64,000 nt of DNA from Allobranchiibius sp. CTAmp26. Lineage in GTDB: Bacteria > Actinomycetota > Actinomycetes > Actinomycetales > Dermatophilaceae. A program made the position numbers and the translations under genes. Positions within the stretch are counted from its first letter, which is position 1. The number at the start of each line of letters is the position of its first letter. The notes under the pieces were generated by a model. That model made no database searches. It was not told the origin of the DNA and saw only the letters and a program-made list of their open reading frames with translations. The stretch covers positions 1 to 64,000 of the forward strand of contig NZ_JAGEKR010000001.1 of NCBI RefSeq assembly GCF_017565405.1, in the 5' to 3' direction. Shown piece after piece: positions 1 to 9,461 of this stretch.

Positions 1-287
1 GTTGAGTTATCAAGAAACGATCAGGCATCCGAGAAACCACCGAAATACGATGATGGTCGACCGGAACTGTCTTCTACTTGTTGTGTTCGGCTCTTGGGCG
101 TCAGACCGAGGTCCTCGCGCACTTGGCTCCGAACAAGATCCACATTAGCAGGGCCTTCGCGGCTCCGTCCAACCGGATCTGCCAGCCCGTTTCGCGCTGA
201 CATGTGGAACAGTACGGCACGTTCGGCGCCGCGTGCAAATCGAGCGGCCCGGGGGCCCAGATTCCCTGCGAACACAGGGAATTGGCC
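1..287. other. Left-edge intergenic stretch of lower GC, no assignable gene
   Basis: This stretch lies downstream of the cystathionine beta-synthase gene. Its first ~90 bases are visibly poorer in GC than the rest of the window. A minus-strand reading frame of 84 codons (275 to 21) exists, but it resembles no family I know and has no convincing ribosome site. I do not call it a gene. The only structure I can support is the hairpin at 261-282. Confidence 0.4.
261..282 (-). terminator. Hairpin just after cbs
   Basis: The arms ATTCCCTG and CAGGGAAT form a perfect 8-bp stem with a 6-nt loop, starting 6 bases beyond the cbs stop codon. There is no T-run, which is usual for terminators in GC-rich actinobacteria. 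The position suggests a role in 3' end formation of cbs. Confidence 0.45.
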
Positions 288-1664
288 TCATTCAGCGAAC
301 TCGCCGAGTAGGTCCGCCCGCGTCAGGACGCCCGTCGGTTTGCCGTTGCGGACGATCATCACCGCATCGGTGCCGCTGAGTGCCGCACGCACCTCCGAAA
401 CGGGCTCTCCGGAGCCGATCAACGGCAGCGGCTCGTCCATGTGACTGCCCACCGAGTCCGTGAGGCTCGCCTTGCCCGCGTAGAGGGCGTCGAGCAGCGA
501 CCGTTCGCTCACCGATCCCGCCACCTCGCCCGCCATGATCGGCGGCTCGGCGTTCACCACGGGCATCTGCGAGACGCCGAACTCCTGCAGGATCGAGATT
601 GCGTCGCGCACGGTCTCACTGGGGTGGGTGTGCACCAGGGCCGGCATGTCCCCGGCCTTGCGCTGCAGCAGCTCCCCCGCCGTCCGCTCCGTGTGCTCGC
701 GCAGGAAGCCGTAGGACGCCATCCATTCGTCGTCGAAGATCTTGCCCATGTAGCCGCGCCCGGAGTCCGGGAGCAGCACCACGACCGTCGCCTCCGCCGG
801 CAAGGTCGCCGCGTGGCGCAGGGCCGCGACGACGGCCATGCCGCAGGAACCGCCGACGAGGAGGCCCTCCTCCCGCGCCAGCCGGCGGGTCATCGCGAAG
901 GACTCCGCGTCGGAGACCGGGATGACCTCGTCGACCACGCTCGGGTCGTACGCCGCGGGCCACATGTCCTCGCCGACGCCCTCGACCAGGTAGGGGCGTC
1001 CGGTGCCCCCCGAGTACACCGAGCCCTCGGGGTCCGCCCCGATGATGCGCACGCGACCGCCGTCCCGGTCCGCCGACACCTCACGCAGGTAGCGGCCGGT
1101 CCCGGTGATGGTCCCCCCGGTCCCGATACCGGTGACGAACGAGGTCAGCTCACCGTCGGTGTCCTTCCAGATCTCCGGTCCGGTGGACCGGTAGTGCGAG
1201 TTGGGTCCCTCGGGGTTGGAGTACTGGTCCGGCTTCCAGCCGCCCGGCGTCTCGGCGGCGATCCGGTCCGAGACCGAGTAGTAGCTGTCCGCGTGATCCG
1301 GCGGGACGGAGGTGGGCGTCACCACGACCTTCGCGCCGTACGCACGCAACACCGCTCGCTTGTCCTCGCCGACCTTGTCCGGGCAGACGAAGATGCACTG
1401 GTACCCCTTGCGCTGTGCGATCAGCGCCAGTCCGACCCCGGTGTTCCCCGACGTCGGCTCCACGATGGTGCCCCCTGGGAGCAGCGCGCCCGACGCCTCC
1501 GCCGCCTCGATCATGCGCAGAGCGATCCGGTCCTTCACCGATCCCCCCGGGTTGAGGTACTCCACCTTGGCGAGCACCGTTGCGGCGATGCCTTCGGTGA
1601 CGCGGTTCAACTTGACCAGGGGGGTCTCCCCTACGAGGTCGGCGATGTGCTCTGCGTATTTCAT
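288..1664 (-). CDS. cbs: Cystathionine beta-synthase with C-terminal CBS-domain pair
   Basis: A PLP enzyme that condenses serine (or O-acetylserine) with homocysteine to give cystathionine, the first step of reverse transsulfuration in the cytoplasm. The 458-residue product has the PLP lysine in GGSVKDRIAL (Lys44) and the phosphate-binding loop SGNTG (72-76). A tandem CBS-domain region follows from about residue 335 to the end. The reading frame is open further upstream, but the ATG at 1664 starts directly at the family's usual N-terminus. The gene is divergent from the GDSL hydrolase, as Rv1077 is close to Rv1075c in M. tuberculosis. An O-acetylserine-dependent cysteine synthase is the alternative, but the CBS pair argues against it. 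Confidence 0.93.
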   Translation of the reverse strand: MKYAEHIADLVGETPLVKLNRVTEGIAATVLAKVEYLNPGGSVKDRIALRMIEAAEASGALLPGGTIVEPTSGNTGVGLALIAQRKGYQCIFVCPDKVGEDKRAVLRAYGAKVVVTPTSVPPDHADSYYSVSDRIAAETPGGWKPDQYSNPEGPNSHYRSTGPEIWKDTDGELTSFVTGIGTGGTITGTGRYLREVSADRDGGRVRIIGADPEGSVYSGGTGRPYLVEGVGEDMWPAAYDPSVVDEVIPVSDAESFAMTRRLAREEGLLVGGSCGMAVVAALRHAATLPAEATVVVLLPDSGRGYMGKIFDDEWMASYGFLREHTERTAGELLQRKAGDMPALVHTHPSETVRDAISILQEFGVSQMPVVNAEPPIMAGEVAGSVSERSLLDALYAGKASLTDSVGSHMDEPLPLIGSGEPVSEVRAALSGTDAVMIVRNGKPTGVLTRADLLGEFAE

Positions 1665-1782
1665 GTCCCCATCGTCGCAGGAGGATCCCGACCACGGCGT
1701 CCCCGTCCCCGTCCCGGATGAGACGATCAGGACGGGCAGGGGCAACTGTTTCCGGTTCGCGCGTGAGGAGGTCGGCACCGAC

Positions 1783-2874
1783 ATGGGTAGAGCACGACGG
1801 GCACGCAAGATCGCGGCGCGCGCGGCGTACGGCGGGGGCATCGGAGCCGTCGGCGCGGGGGTCGTCGGCGTCACGGGATGGGCCGTGCTGAAGGGCGAGG
1901 CGGCCATGGCCCGCCGCATCGTCGGGCACCCGTTCGACGGCGCACCGGACGACCAGGGCACCTACGGCTCTGCGCCCGGCGAGCCCTTGGACCTGCTCGT
2001 GCTCGGCGACTCCACCGCCAAGGGGCTCGGGGCCGATCTGCCGCACCAGACCGTCGGCGCCATCAACGCAACCGCGCTCGCGGCCATCGCCGGCCGACCC
2101 GTGCGACTGACCAACTTCGCCGTCGTCGGCGCGGTCTCGACCGATCTGGACCGTCAGGTCGAGCAGGCGCTGGCCCTGCTGCCGCACCCCGACGTCTGCA
2201 TCATCATGGTCGGCGCCAACGACGTGACGCAGCGGATGGCCCGCTCCACCTCGGTGCGGCACCTGTCCTCGACCGTCGTCGCGTTGCGCGAGGCCGGTTG
2301 CCAGGTCGTGGTGGGCACCTGTCCCGACCTGGGAGTCATCGAACCGGTGCCCCAGCCGCTGCGACTGCTGGCCCAGCGGTGGTCCCGGGACCTCGCCGCG
2401 GCCCAGACCGTGGGCGTCGTCGAACACGGCGGCCGCACCGTCTCCCTCGGCGACCTGCTCGGGCACGAGTTCCGCAGCACCCCTCAGGTCATGTTCAGCA
2501 AGGACCGCTTCCACCCGTCGGCCGCGGGATACGCCCGGGCGGCGTCGGCGCTGCTGCCCAGTGTCCTGGATTCGCTCGGATTCGCCTCGGCGGACACGAA
2601 CCGCACCCCCGACGTACGCCGCGGGGAGGGCATCAGCCCGGTCTCCGTGGCCGCCACCTATGCCGTGCGCGACCCTGGCACGGAGGTCGCGGGCACCGAG
2701 GTCAGCGGCGACGCCCGCAGCCGGCAGGGCCGCTGGGCGGTCCTGCTGCGGCGGCACCGGACCCCGCTGCCCGATGCGCAGGACGAGCCGCGGTCGGATG
2801 CCGACGAACGACCGACGCGATCCTCCGAGGGCGATCTGCGCGACGAGTCGAGCGTCGACACCGCCGACGTCTGA
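1783..2874 (+). CDS. SGNH/GDSL-family hydrolase, membrane-anchored or exported
   Basis: A predicted esterase or lipase of the SGNH fold. Block I is VLGDSTAKG (Ser77), block III is VGANDVT (Asn146) and block V is DRFHPSAAGY (Asp241, His244), so the catalytic set is complete. Residues ~18-36 are Gly/Ala/Val-rich and hydrophobic after a very basic start, suggesting a membrane anchor or signal. GAGGAGG lies about 12 nt before the ATG at 1783. The last ~100 residues are charged and look disordered. It corresponds in position to Rv1075c of M. tuberculosis, between cbs and a thiolase gene. The substrate is unknown. Confidence 0.85.
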   Translation: MGRARRARKIAARAAYGGGIGAVGAGVVGVTGWAVLKGEAAMARRIVGHPFDGAPDDQGTYGSAPGEPLDLLVLGDSTAKGLGADLPHQTVGAINATALAAIAGRPVRLTNFAVVGAVSTDLDRQVEQALALLPHPDVCIIMVGANDVTQRMARSTSVRHLSSTVVALREAGCQVVVGTCPDLGVIEPVPQPLRLLAQRWSRDLAAAQTVGVVEHGGRTVSLGDLLGHEFRSTPQVMFSKDRFHPSAAGYARAASALLPSVLDSLGFASADTNRTPDVRRGEGISPVSVAATYAVRDPGTEVAGTEVSGDARSRQGRWAVLLRRHRTPLPDAQDEPRSDADERPTRSSEGDLRDESSVDTADV

Positions 2875-2918
2875 GGCCCGGCGCTCCCGTCCTGCCTCTC
2901 GCATAGGATCGCGGTCGG

Positions 2919-2940
2919 TCCGGCGGGACGTCACGCCGGA
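2919..2940 (+). other. Small inverted repeat upstream of the thiolase gene
   Basis: TCCGGCG and CGCCGGA form a 7-bp stem with an 8-nt loop between the GDSL gene and the thiolase gene. It could end the upstream transcript or be an operator. The sequence does not decide. Confidence 0.3.
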
Positions 2941-2999
2941 CGATCGGGCGTGATTCCACGCCATCGCAAGCAAGTCCCCAGCAACCCAGGAGTGCCGCA

Positions 3000-4223
<1,224 letters not shown>

Positions 4224-4246
4224 TCTCGGGCGCATCCGTCGTCTCG

Positions 4247-4546
4247 ATGACCGGCGCGGGCAGCGTCGCCCTGCTGCAGGATCCACGGCCGGATGACGTA
4301 CGCCGGGCACTGGATCGTGTGGTGCTCCGGTGGCGTCAGCTGCCCGTCGACCGGGCAGGTGAGCACGCGGCCGCCGTACGGGGGTGCGCCGCGCGCTGTG
4401 CGGCGCTCGACCCGGCGAGCATCCCCGACCTGGGCCCCGCGGCGGCGGCGGACCAGCTCGCGGTCGCGGTGTTCGACGCGTGCGTCGACGGGCACCACGA
4501 GCACCTCACCCGGTGGCTGACCGACCTGCTCGCGCAGCTGAGCTGA
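4247..4546 (+). CDS. Small hypothetical protein
   Basis: A 99-residue frame that begins 23 bases after the thiolase stop and ends just before the converging DUF1684 gene. The product is Ala/Arg/Asp-rich and predicted mostly helical, with three cysteines, no membrane segment and no motif I recognise. No Shine-Dalgarno sequence precedes the ATG at 4247, so expression could depend on translation of the thiolase gene. The opposite strand is also open here, but its product has the mixed composition typical of an antisense shadow. The call rests on position, direction and composition only. Confidence 0.5.
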   Translation: MTGAGSVALLQDPRPDDVRRALDRVVLRWRQLPVDRAGEHAAAVRGCAARCAALDPASIPDLGPAAAADQLAVAVFDACVDGHHEHLTRWLTDLLAQLS

Positions 4547-4562
4547 CGCCACCGGGCCCGGT

Positions 4563-5174
4563 TCAGGGCAGCCGCTCGCCGGCCTCGACGGGCTGCTCGA
4601 TGATGTTCTGCGGCGGCGCCAGCGGGCACACCCAGCGGATGTCGTAGCGGCAGGAGGGGTGGTAGAGGAAGTTCAGGTCCACCACCATCTCCTGTCCGTC
4701 GCCGCCCAGGTCGGCCCCCTTCGCGGTGTCGAGCAGGTAGCGGCCGCCGCCGTACGACGACGTGCCGGCAGTGCCGTCCCGCAGCGGGAGGAACATCCCG
4801 CCGGCGTACTGATCGAGCCACCAGACGGCGACCCGCGCCCCGAACGGGTCCGGCAGGGTGATCCACCCGGCCTGGCTCAGCCGGGTCGAGCCGTCGGCAC
4901 CGGAGTCGATCGCGAGGTCGTCCGGCTGGGGAGCCGGCTCGAGCGGCAGCACCCAGCGCAACGCCGGGTCGTAGGGCCACACCGGGATCCCGCTGCGGCG
5001 CAACGGATCTGCGGCCGCCAACGGGCTCTGCGGGTGGTCCAGGAACAACTTCTCCCGCCCGGCGCGCCAGCGTGCGTGGCCTTCGGCCGGGTCACCGATG
5101 CTGCGGACCTGTGCGTAGAGCTGGGCGACCTCACGGCGCCAGTCCGACAGTTGCAGTGCGGTGCGGGAGTCCAT
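4563..5174 (-). CDS. DUF1684 family protein
   Basis: A 203-residue protein of unknown function. The family signature is clear at the N-terminus: a WRREVAQLYAQVR helix, then the arginine-rich motif WRAGREKLFLDHPQSPL. The C-terminal half has the conserved GGRYLLDTAKGADLG and NFLYHPSCRYD elements. No signal peptide or membrane segment is seen. TAGGCT lies 7 nt upstream of the ATG and there is no Shine-Dalgarno, so the transcript is probably leaderless. The gene converges on the small hypothetical gene and backs onto a 51-bp tandem repeat array. Confidence 0.85.
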   Translation of the reverse strand: MDSRTALQLSDWRREVAQLYAQVRSIGDPAEGHARWRAGREKLFLDHPQSPLAAADPLRRSGIPVWPYDPALRWVLPLEPAPQPDDLAIDSGADGSTRLSQAGWITLPDPFGARVAVWWLDQYAGGMFLPLRDGTAGTSSYGGGRYLLDTAKGADLGGDGQEMVVDLNFLYHPSCRYDIRWVCPLAPPQNIIEQPVEAGERLP

Positions 5175-5181
5175 GGGCGCG

Positions 5182-5187
5182 AGCCTA
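5182..5187 (-). promoter_or_regulatory. -10 box of a probable leaderless promoter (DUF1684 gene)
   Basis: TAGGCT on the minus strand ends 7 nt before the ATG at 5174. No ribosome-binding sequence fits in between. Confidence 0.45.
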
Positions 5188-5193
5188 CGGACG

Positions 5194-5410
5194 GGTCACC
5201 GCCCGGTGTACGGCGGCGCAAGCGGGTTGTCGGCGCGGCGGTCACTTCCCTGCGCCCGGCGTACGCGCGCAGGTGGGTAATCGGCGCGGCGGTCACTTCC
5301 CTGCGCTCGGCGTACGCGCGCAGGGGGGTAATCGGCACGGCGGTCACTTCCCTGCGCCCGGCGTACGCGCGCAGGTGGGTAATCGGAGCGGCGGTCACTT
5401 TGCTGCAGCA
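5194..5410. repeat. Tandem 51-bp intergenic repeat, family 1 (array A)
   Basis: Four near-identical units share the core GCGGTCACTTCCCTGCG; the GTCACTT element starts at 5241, 5292, 5343 and 5394, exactly 51 bp apart. A decayed fifth unit begins at 5194 (47 bp before the next). Inside each unit CCTGCGC and GCGCAGG can pair around GGCGTACG. The array fills most of the 329-bp gap between the DUF1684 and BI-1 genes, both on the minus strand. Because 51 is a multiple of three, several frames stay open through it, but there is no start signal and I treat it as non-coding. Confidence 0.85.
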
Positions 5411-5503
5411 GCGGGTGCCGGTCTCAGGCGGCACGCACCGCCGTACGACGCAGGGCCGGCACCGGGGAGTCCCCGATGCCGGCCCTGGGTGGTGCGGGTG
5501 CGA

Positions 5504-6418
5504 TCAGTTGCGCATGCGCGCGAGCAGCCGCAGCAGCTCCAGGTAGAGCCAGACGATGGTGACGATCAGACCGTGCGCCATCAGCCAGGAGTACTTCTCG
5601 GGCAGGCCGGCCTGCACCGCGCGGGTGATCGAGTCGAAGTCGATCGCCAGGGAGTAGGCGGCGAGCGCGATGCCGATCAGGCACAGCGCGATCCCGATGC
5701 CGCCCATCCCGAAGAAGCCGAAGCCGCCGAGCACGCCGGTGAACTGCAGCACGATGTTGATCAGGCCGAAGAGCATGTAGCCGATCACGGCCATGAAGAA
5801 GATCTTCCGGCTGCGCTCGGTGACCCTGATGAGACCGAACTTCCAGCCGGCGAACATCGCGACGAAGACGCAGGCCGTGCCGAGCACCGCCTGGGCGACG
5901 ACTCCTGGCCAGACGGTGTTGAAGTACTGGCTGGCCGCGCCGACGAAGAGCCCCTCGACCACGGCGTAGGTGAGGATCAGCGGCACCGACACCTTCTTCA
6001 TGAAGGCGATGGCGAAACCGATCCCGAGCCCGACGAACATGCCGCCGATCCAGATCGCGAGCCCGACCGACTGGTCGCCGCGCGCGACGAACCAGGAGAC
6101 CGCAGCGGAGACGACCAGGAGACCGAAGAGCGTCAGCGTCTTGACGAAGACGTCGTCGAGGGTCATCGCGCGACCGTCGCCCGTCGTCACGGGTGGGACG
6201 CCGTACCCCTGCTGCACCTTGTCGTACGGCTGCTGCGATGCGTACCCCTGCGGCGCCTGCTGTCCGTAGCCACCGGGCGGCTGGCCGTACGGATCGCGGG
6301 GCGGCGGGTTGTAAGGAGTCGCCTGGCCGCGCTGACCGAACTGCGGCTGGCCGATCCCGGCGTACTTCCCCTGCGACAGCTCGCGGTTGAAACGCGAGAA
6401 GACGGGGTTCGTGGGCAT
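5504..6418 (-). CDS. Bax inhibitor-1/YccA family membrane protein
   Basis: A 304-residue integral membrane protein of the BI-1 superfamily, whose members act as pH-sensitive ion leak channels or stress-related membrane proteins; the bacterial role is unclear. The first ~85 residues are Gln/Gly/Pro/Tyr-rich and look disordered, a common actinobacterial extension. Seven hydrophobic segments follow. The C-terminal region with YLELLRLLA is typical of the family. The start at 6418 is chosen because GGAGGA lies 6 nt upstream of that ATG; a longer in-frame start at 6451 lacks this. It is a single-gene unit. Confidence 0.9.
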   Translation of the reverse strand: MPTNPVFSRFNRELSQGKYAGIGQPQFGQRGQATPYNPPPRDPYGQPPGGYGQQAPQGYASQQPYDKVQQGYGVPPVTTGDGRAMTLDDVFVKTLTLFGLLVVSAAVSWFVARGDQSVGLAIWIGGMFVGLGIGFAIAFMKKVSVPLILTYAVVEGLFVGAASQYFNTVWPGVVAQAVLGTACVFVAMFAGWKFGLIRVTERSRKIFFMAVIGYMLFGLINIVLQFTGVLGGFGFFGMGGIGIALCLIGIALAAYSLAIDFDSITRAVQAGLPEKYSWLMAHGLIVTIVWLYLELLRLLARMRN

Positions 6419-6539
6419 TGCTTCCTCCGAAGCCGAGACGGTGCGCCCCATCGGCGCACACCTGCGTCACATCTTATGACGAGCGAGGGGGCTCACCGGT
6501 TCCCCGCCAATCACCGTTCAGCACCGGAATCGCGCGGTT

Positions 6540-7214
6540 TCAGCCGCCCTGACCCGCATCGTGGACGGTGATCGCGACCTGGACGCGGTTGGCCGCCTCC
6601 AACTTGGTGAGCACCCGCGAGACGTGCGCCTTGACCGTCGGCACGCTCAGGTAGAGGCGACGCCCGATCTGCGCGTTGGACAGTCCCTCCCCCACGCCGA
6701 GCGCCACCTCGCGTTCGCGCTCGGTCAGCCGCCCCAGGCGTTCGCGGGCCCCGGCACGACGGTCGTCCCCACCCCCTGCCGCCACCCTGGTCATCAGGCT
6801 GGCCGTAATGGTCGGCGACAGCATCGGCTCACCGTCCGCCACGGCGCGCACTGCCTGTACCAGGCGGTCCGGCGGCGTGTCCTTCAGCAGGAACCCGCTG
6901 GCTCCCACCCGCAGCGCGCGTAGGACGAGGTCGTCGGTGTCGAAGGTGGTGAGGACGATGACCCGGACGTCGTCGCCGTACCGGGCCACCATCCGTTCGC
7001 ACGCGCTGATCCCGTCCAGTCGCGGCATCCGGATGTCCATGAGGACGACGTCGGGGCGATGCCGGGCAACCACGTCGAGCGCGTCGAGGCCGTCGCCGGA
7101 TTCGGCGAGGACGCTCACGTCCTCAGCGCCGCCCAGGATCATCCGCAGCCCTGCCCGGACCAGTGCCTCGTCGTCGACGAGGACCACCCCGACGGTGTCA
7201 CGCTGCTCAGTCAT
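6540..7214 (-). CDS. NarL/LuxR-family response regulator
   Basis: The output half of a two-component system. The receiver domain (1-120) has the acidic pair in VLVDDEALVRAG, the phosphoacceptor Asp60 in VVLMDIRMPR and the conserved lysine in GFLLKDTPP. A LuxR-type helix-turn-helix follows (about 155-215) with LTEREREVALGVGEGLSNAQI. The start at 7214 overlaps the end of the sensor kinase gene by 8 bases, so the two are translationally coupled. The divergent ABC exporter is a plausible target, as in many actinobacterial kinase-regulator-exporter groups. Confidence 0.93.
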   Translation of the reverse strand: MTEQRDTVGVVLVDDEALVRAGLRMILGGAEDVSVLAESGDGLDALDVVARHRPDVVLMDIRMPRLDGISACERMVARYGDDVRVIVLTTFDTDDLVLRALRVGASGFLLKDTPPDRLVQAVRAVADGEPMLSPTITASLMTRVAAGGGDDRRAGARERLGRLTEREREVALGVGEGLSNAQIGRRLYLSVPTVKAHVSRVLTKLEAANRVQVAITVHDAGQGG

Positions 7215-8391
7215 GGCCGGCACGATCCCACGGCAGGGAGGCACGGACCAGGAAGCGGCGCGCCCGGTCGACGCCGTAGGAGAGCTCGCCACCGGCAAGG
7301 ACCGCGCGCTCGGTGAGGCCGATGAGACCCAGGCCCGAGCGGGTCGGTGCGACCGAGGCCGTCCCTCCCGACGCTGCTGACGGCGCCACGACCGGATTGC
7401 TGACTTCGACCTGGACGTCCTTGCCCGCACGCACCTCGATCCGAACAGCGACCGGCGACGCGGGCGCGTGTTTGCGAGCGTTCGTCAGACACTCCTGGAT
7501 GATGCGGAAGGCGTTACGGGACAACGGCTCCGGTACCCCTTCGAGGTCGCCATCGGTCTCCAGATCGACCGATGCGCCTGCGTCGCGCTCGTGCTGGACG
7601 AGGGCGGGCAGCTGAGCCAGCGTGGGAAGCGGGGCCGCTACCTGAGCCTGGTCGACGTCGGGGTCGCGCAGCACCCCCAGCACCTCGCGGAGCTCGGTCA
7701 ACGCCAGGTGGGAGTTCTCCTGGATCAGCGTCGCGGTCTCGCGGACCTGCTCAGCGGGCAGGTCTGCGCGGTAGGCGAGCGCGCCCGAATGCATCGCGAC
7801 GAGGGAGATCCGGTGGGCGAGGACGTCGTGCATCTCGCGGGCGATCCGCGCGCGTTCGCCGGCCCGCGCCTGCGCGACGCGCAGATCGCGTTCGCGTTCT
7901 GCGGTCTCGGCGCGCTCGTGCAACTGGGTCACGAGCTCCCGCCGGGCTCCGATGAACAGCCCGACCGCGACGACGAACGCGAGCGCCAGCACGCTCGTGG
8001 TCAGGTTCGCGACCCGGTCGCCGAACCCAGATCCCTGATGGTGCACCACGCTGAACACCACGCCGGTGACGATCCAGCCCACCCCGGCGAGCACGATGTC
8101 GCGTCGTACGCGGTGCGTGCAGAGGGAGATGGTGGCGATCCCCGCCGCGGCGACCGTGCTCGCCACGAACGCGGTGGACCCGATGAGCACCAGCGCGACG
8201 AACAACGGCCGGCGGCGTCGCAGCAACAACAACGGCAGAAGAGCTGCACCGCAGGCGAGGTCGACGTAGGGCCACCACTCGTCGAAGCGGTAGTGGGCCG
8301 TGGTGCCGTCGCCGACCACGGCGAGCCAGATCACCAGGCCGAGCAGGGCCGATGCGAGCAGTCGCCAGGTCCCGCCCCACCACCGGGGCAT
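7207..8391 (-). CDS. Sensor histidine kinase (HisKA_3 / NarL-type)
   Basis: A membrane sensor kinase of about 394 residues. Several hydrophobic segments lie between 10 and 150. The dimerisation helix has the phosphorylated histidine in ARIAREMHDVLAH (His188). The ATPase domain has ECLTNARKHA (N-box) and SGLGLIGLTERA (G-box). It precedes and overlaps the response regulator gene and must be its partner. The start is uncertain: the ATG at 8391 directly precedes the first membrane segment, but ATG at 8466 and 8511 are in frame. The opposite gene starts at 8565, leaving a short shared promoter region. Confidence 0.9.
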   Translation of the reverse strand: MPRWWGGTWRLLASALLGLVIWLAVVGDGTTAHYRFDEWWPYVDLACGAALLPLLLLRRRRPLFVALVLIGSTAFVASTVAAAGIATISLCTHRVRRDIVLAGVGWIVTGVVFSVVHHQGSGFGDRVANLTTSVLALAFVVAVGLFIGARRELVTQLHERAETAERERDLRVAQARAGERARIAREMHDVLAHRISLVAMHSGALAYRADLPAEQVRETATLIQENSHLALTELREVLGVLRDPDVDQAQVAAPLPTLAQLPALVQHERDAGASVDLETDGDLEGVPEPLSRNAFRIIQECLTNARKHAPASPVAVRIEVRAGKDVQVEVSNPVVAPSAASGGTASVAPTRSGLGLIGLTERAVLAGGELSYGVDRARRFLVRASLPWDRAGHD

Positions 8392-8564
8392 CCGGTGCCG
8401 AACGTCGCTCCTCACCTTGCCGACCCTAGGGCGGATCGGCGACCGGGACGATCGGAGACGCGGCATGGCATCCCGATGGACCGACCGACCCCCTACCAAG
8501 GTCGCAGTCACCGCATGCGGACGGCCGATGTGCGGTCAGCACGACGTTCGGCAGCGTGGTCGCC

Positions 8565-9461
8565 ATGATCACCGTCGAGACTCTGACCAAACGCTATGGC
8601 GGGTACACCGCCGTCGATGACGTGTCCTTCACCGTCCGCCCAGGAGCTGTCACCGGCTTCCTCGGACCGAACGGTGCGGGCAAGTCCACCTGCCTGCGGA
8701 TCCTCTGCGGGCTCACCCCCGCGTCCACCGGTCGAGCCACCGTGCTCGGCCGGTCGTACGCCGCCCTGCCGAACCCCGGACGTCACGTCGGAGTGCTGCT
8801 CGACGCGTCCGCGCAGCACGCGGGACGCACCGGGCGTGAGGTGCTCACGCTCGGCGCGCTCACGATGGGGCTCGCACGCAGCCGGGTCGGGGAACTGCTC
8901 GAGCTGGTGGGGCTGAGCGAGGCGGAGGCCGGACGCCGGGTCGGCAACTACTCGCTCGGCATGCGGCAGCGGCTCGGGATCGCCCATGCGCTACTCGGCG
9001 ACCCCGAGGTACTGATCCTGGACGAGCCCGCCAACGGCCTGGACCCTGCCGGCATCCGATGGATGCGGACGCTGCTGCGCGGTTACGCCGACCAGGGCGG
9101 CACCGTGCTGCTCTCGTCCCATCTGCTGCACGAGATCGAGGTCGTCGCCGACGAGCTGCTCGTCATCGGTCGCGGAAAGATCGTCGCCCAGGGTCCCAAG
9201 ACCGAACTCATGCAGGCCACCGGCACCGCGGTGCGCTCGACCGACGACATCGCGTTCGAACGCGTCCTCGCGGACGCGGGCGTGCAGACCAGGGCCGCCG
9301 GCGACGGTCTGCAGGTGAGCGCGACGCCGGCGCAGATCGGCGCCCTCGCCGCCCGGCACGGCGTCGTACTGACCCACCTGGCGCCCGCGGGATCCACGGG
9401 TCTGGAAGACATGTTCCTGCGGCTCACGGCCGCCGACGCGCGAGAGGCAGTCCCGGCATGA
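8565..9461 (+). CDS. ABC transporter ATP-binding protein
   Basis: The ATPase of a two-component ABC exporter, 298 residues. Walker A is GPNGAGKST (34-42), the signature is YSLGMRQRL, Walker B is VLILDEPANGLDP, and the H-loop is in LLSSHLLHEIE. The C-terminal ~80 residues form the accessory region seen in DRA/Nod-type export ATPases. A GTG nine bases upstream is an alternative start. Its stop overlaps the permease start (ATGA). It is divergent from the sensor kinase, which suggests control by that two-component system. The cargo is unknown; antibiotic or lipid export is typical. Confidence 0.92.
   Translation: MITVETLTKRYGGYTAVDDVSFTVRPGAVTGFLGPNGAGKSTCLRILCGLTPASTGRATVLGRSYAALPNPGRHVGVLLDASAQHAGRTGREVLTLGALTMGLARSRVGELLELVGLSEAEAGRRVGNYSLGMRQRLGIAHALLGDPEVLILDEPANGLDPAGIRWMRTLLRGYADQGGTVLLSSHLLHEIEVVADELLVIGRGKIVAQGPKTELMQATGTAVRSTDDIAFERVLADAGVQTRAAGDGLQVSATPAQIGALAARHGVVLTHLAPAGSTGLEDMFLRLTAADAREAVPA

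Noticed and set aside
5221-5400. Repeated 17-residue peptide gene reading through array A
   Set aside because: The frame is open only because the unit is a multiple of three. There is no start or ribosome site, and differences to array C are not biased to third positions.
5194-5410. CRISPR-like array (repeats with regular spacing)
   Set aside because: The whole 51-bp unit repeats, with no unique spacers, only 4-5 units, and no cas gene anywhere in the window.
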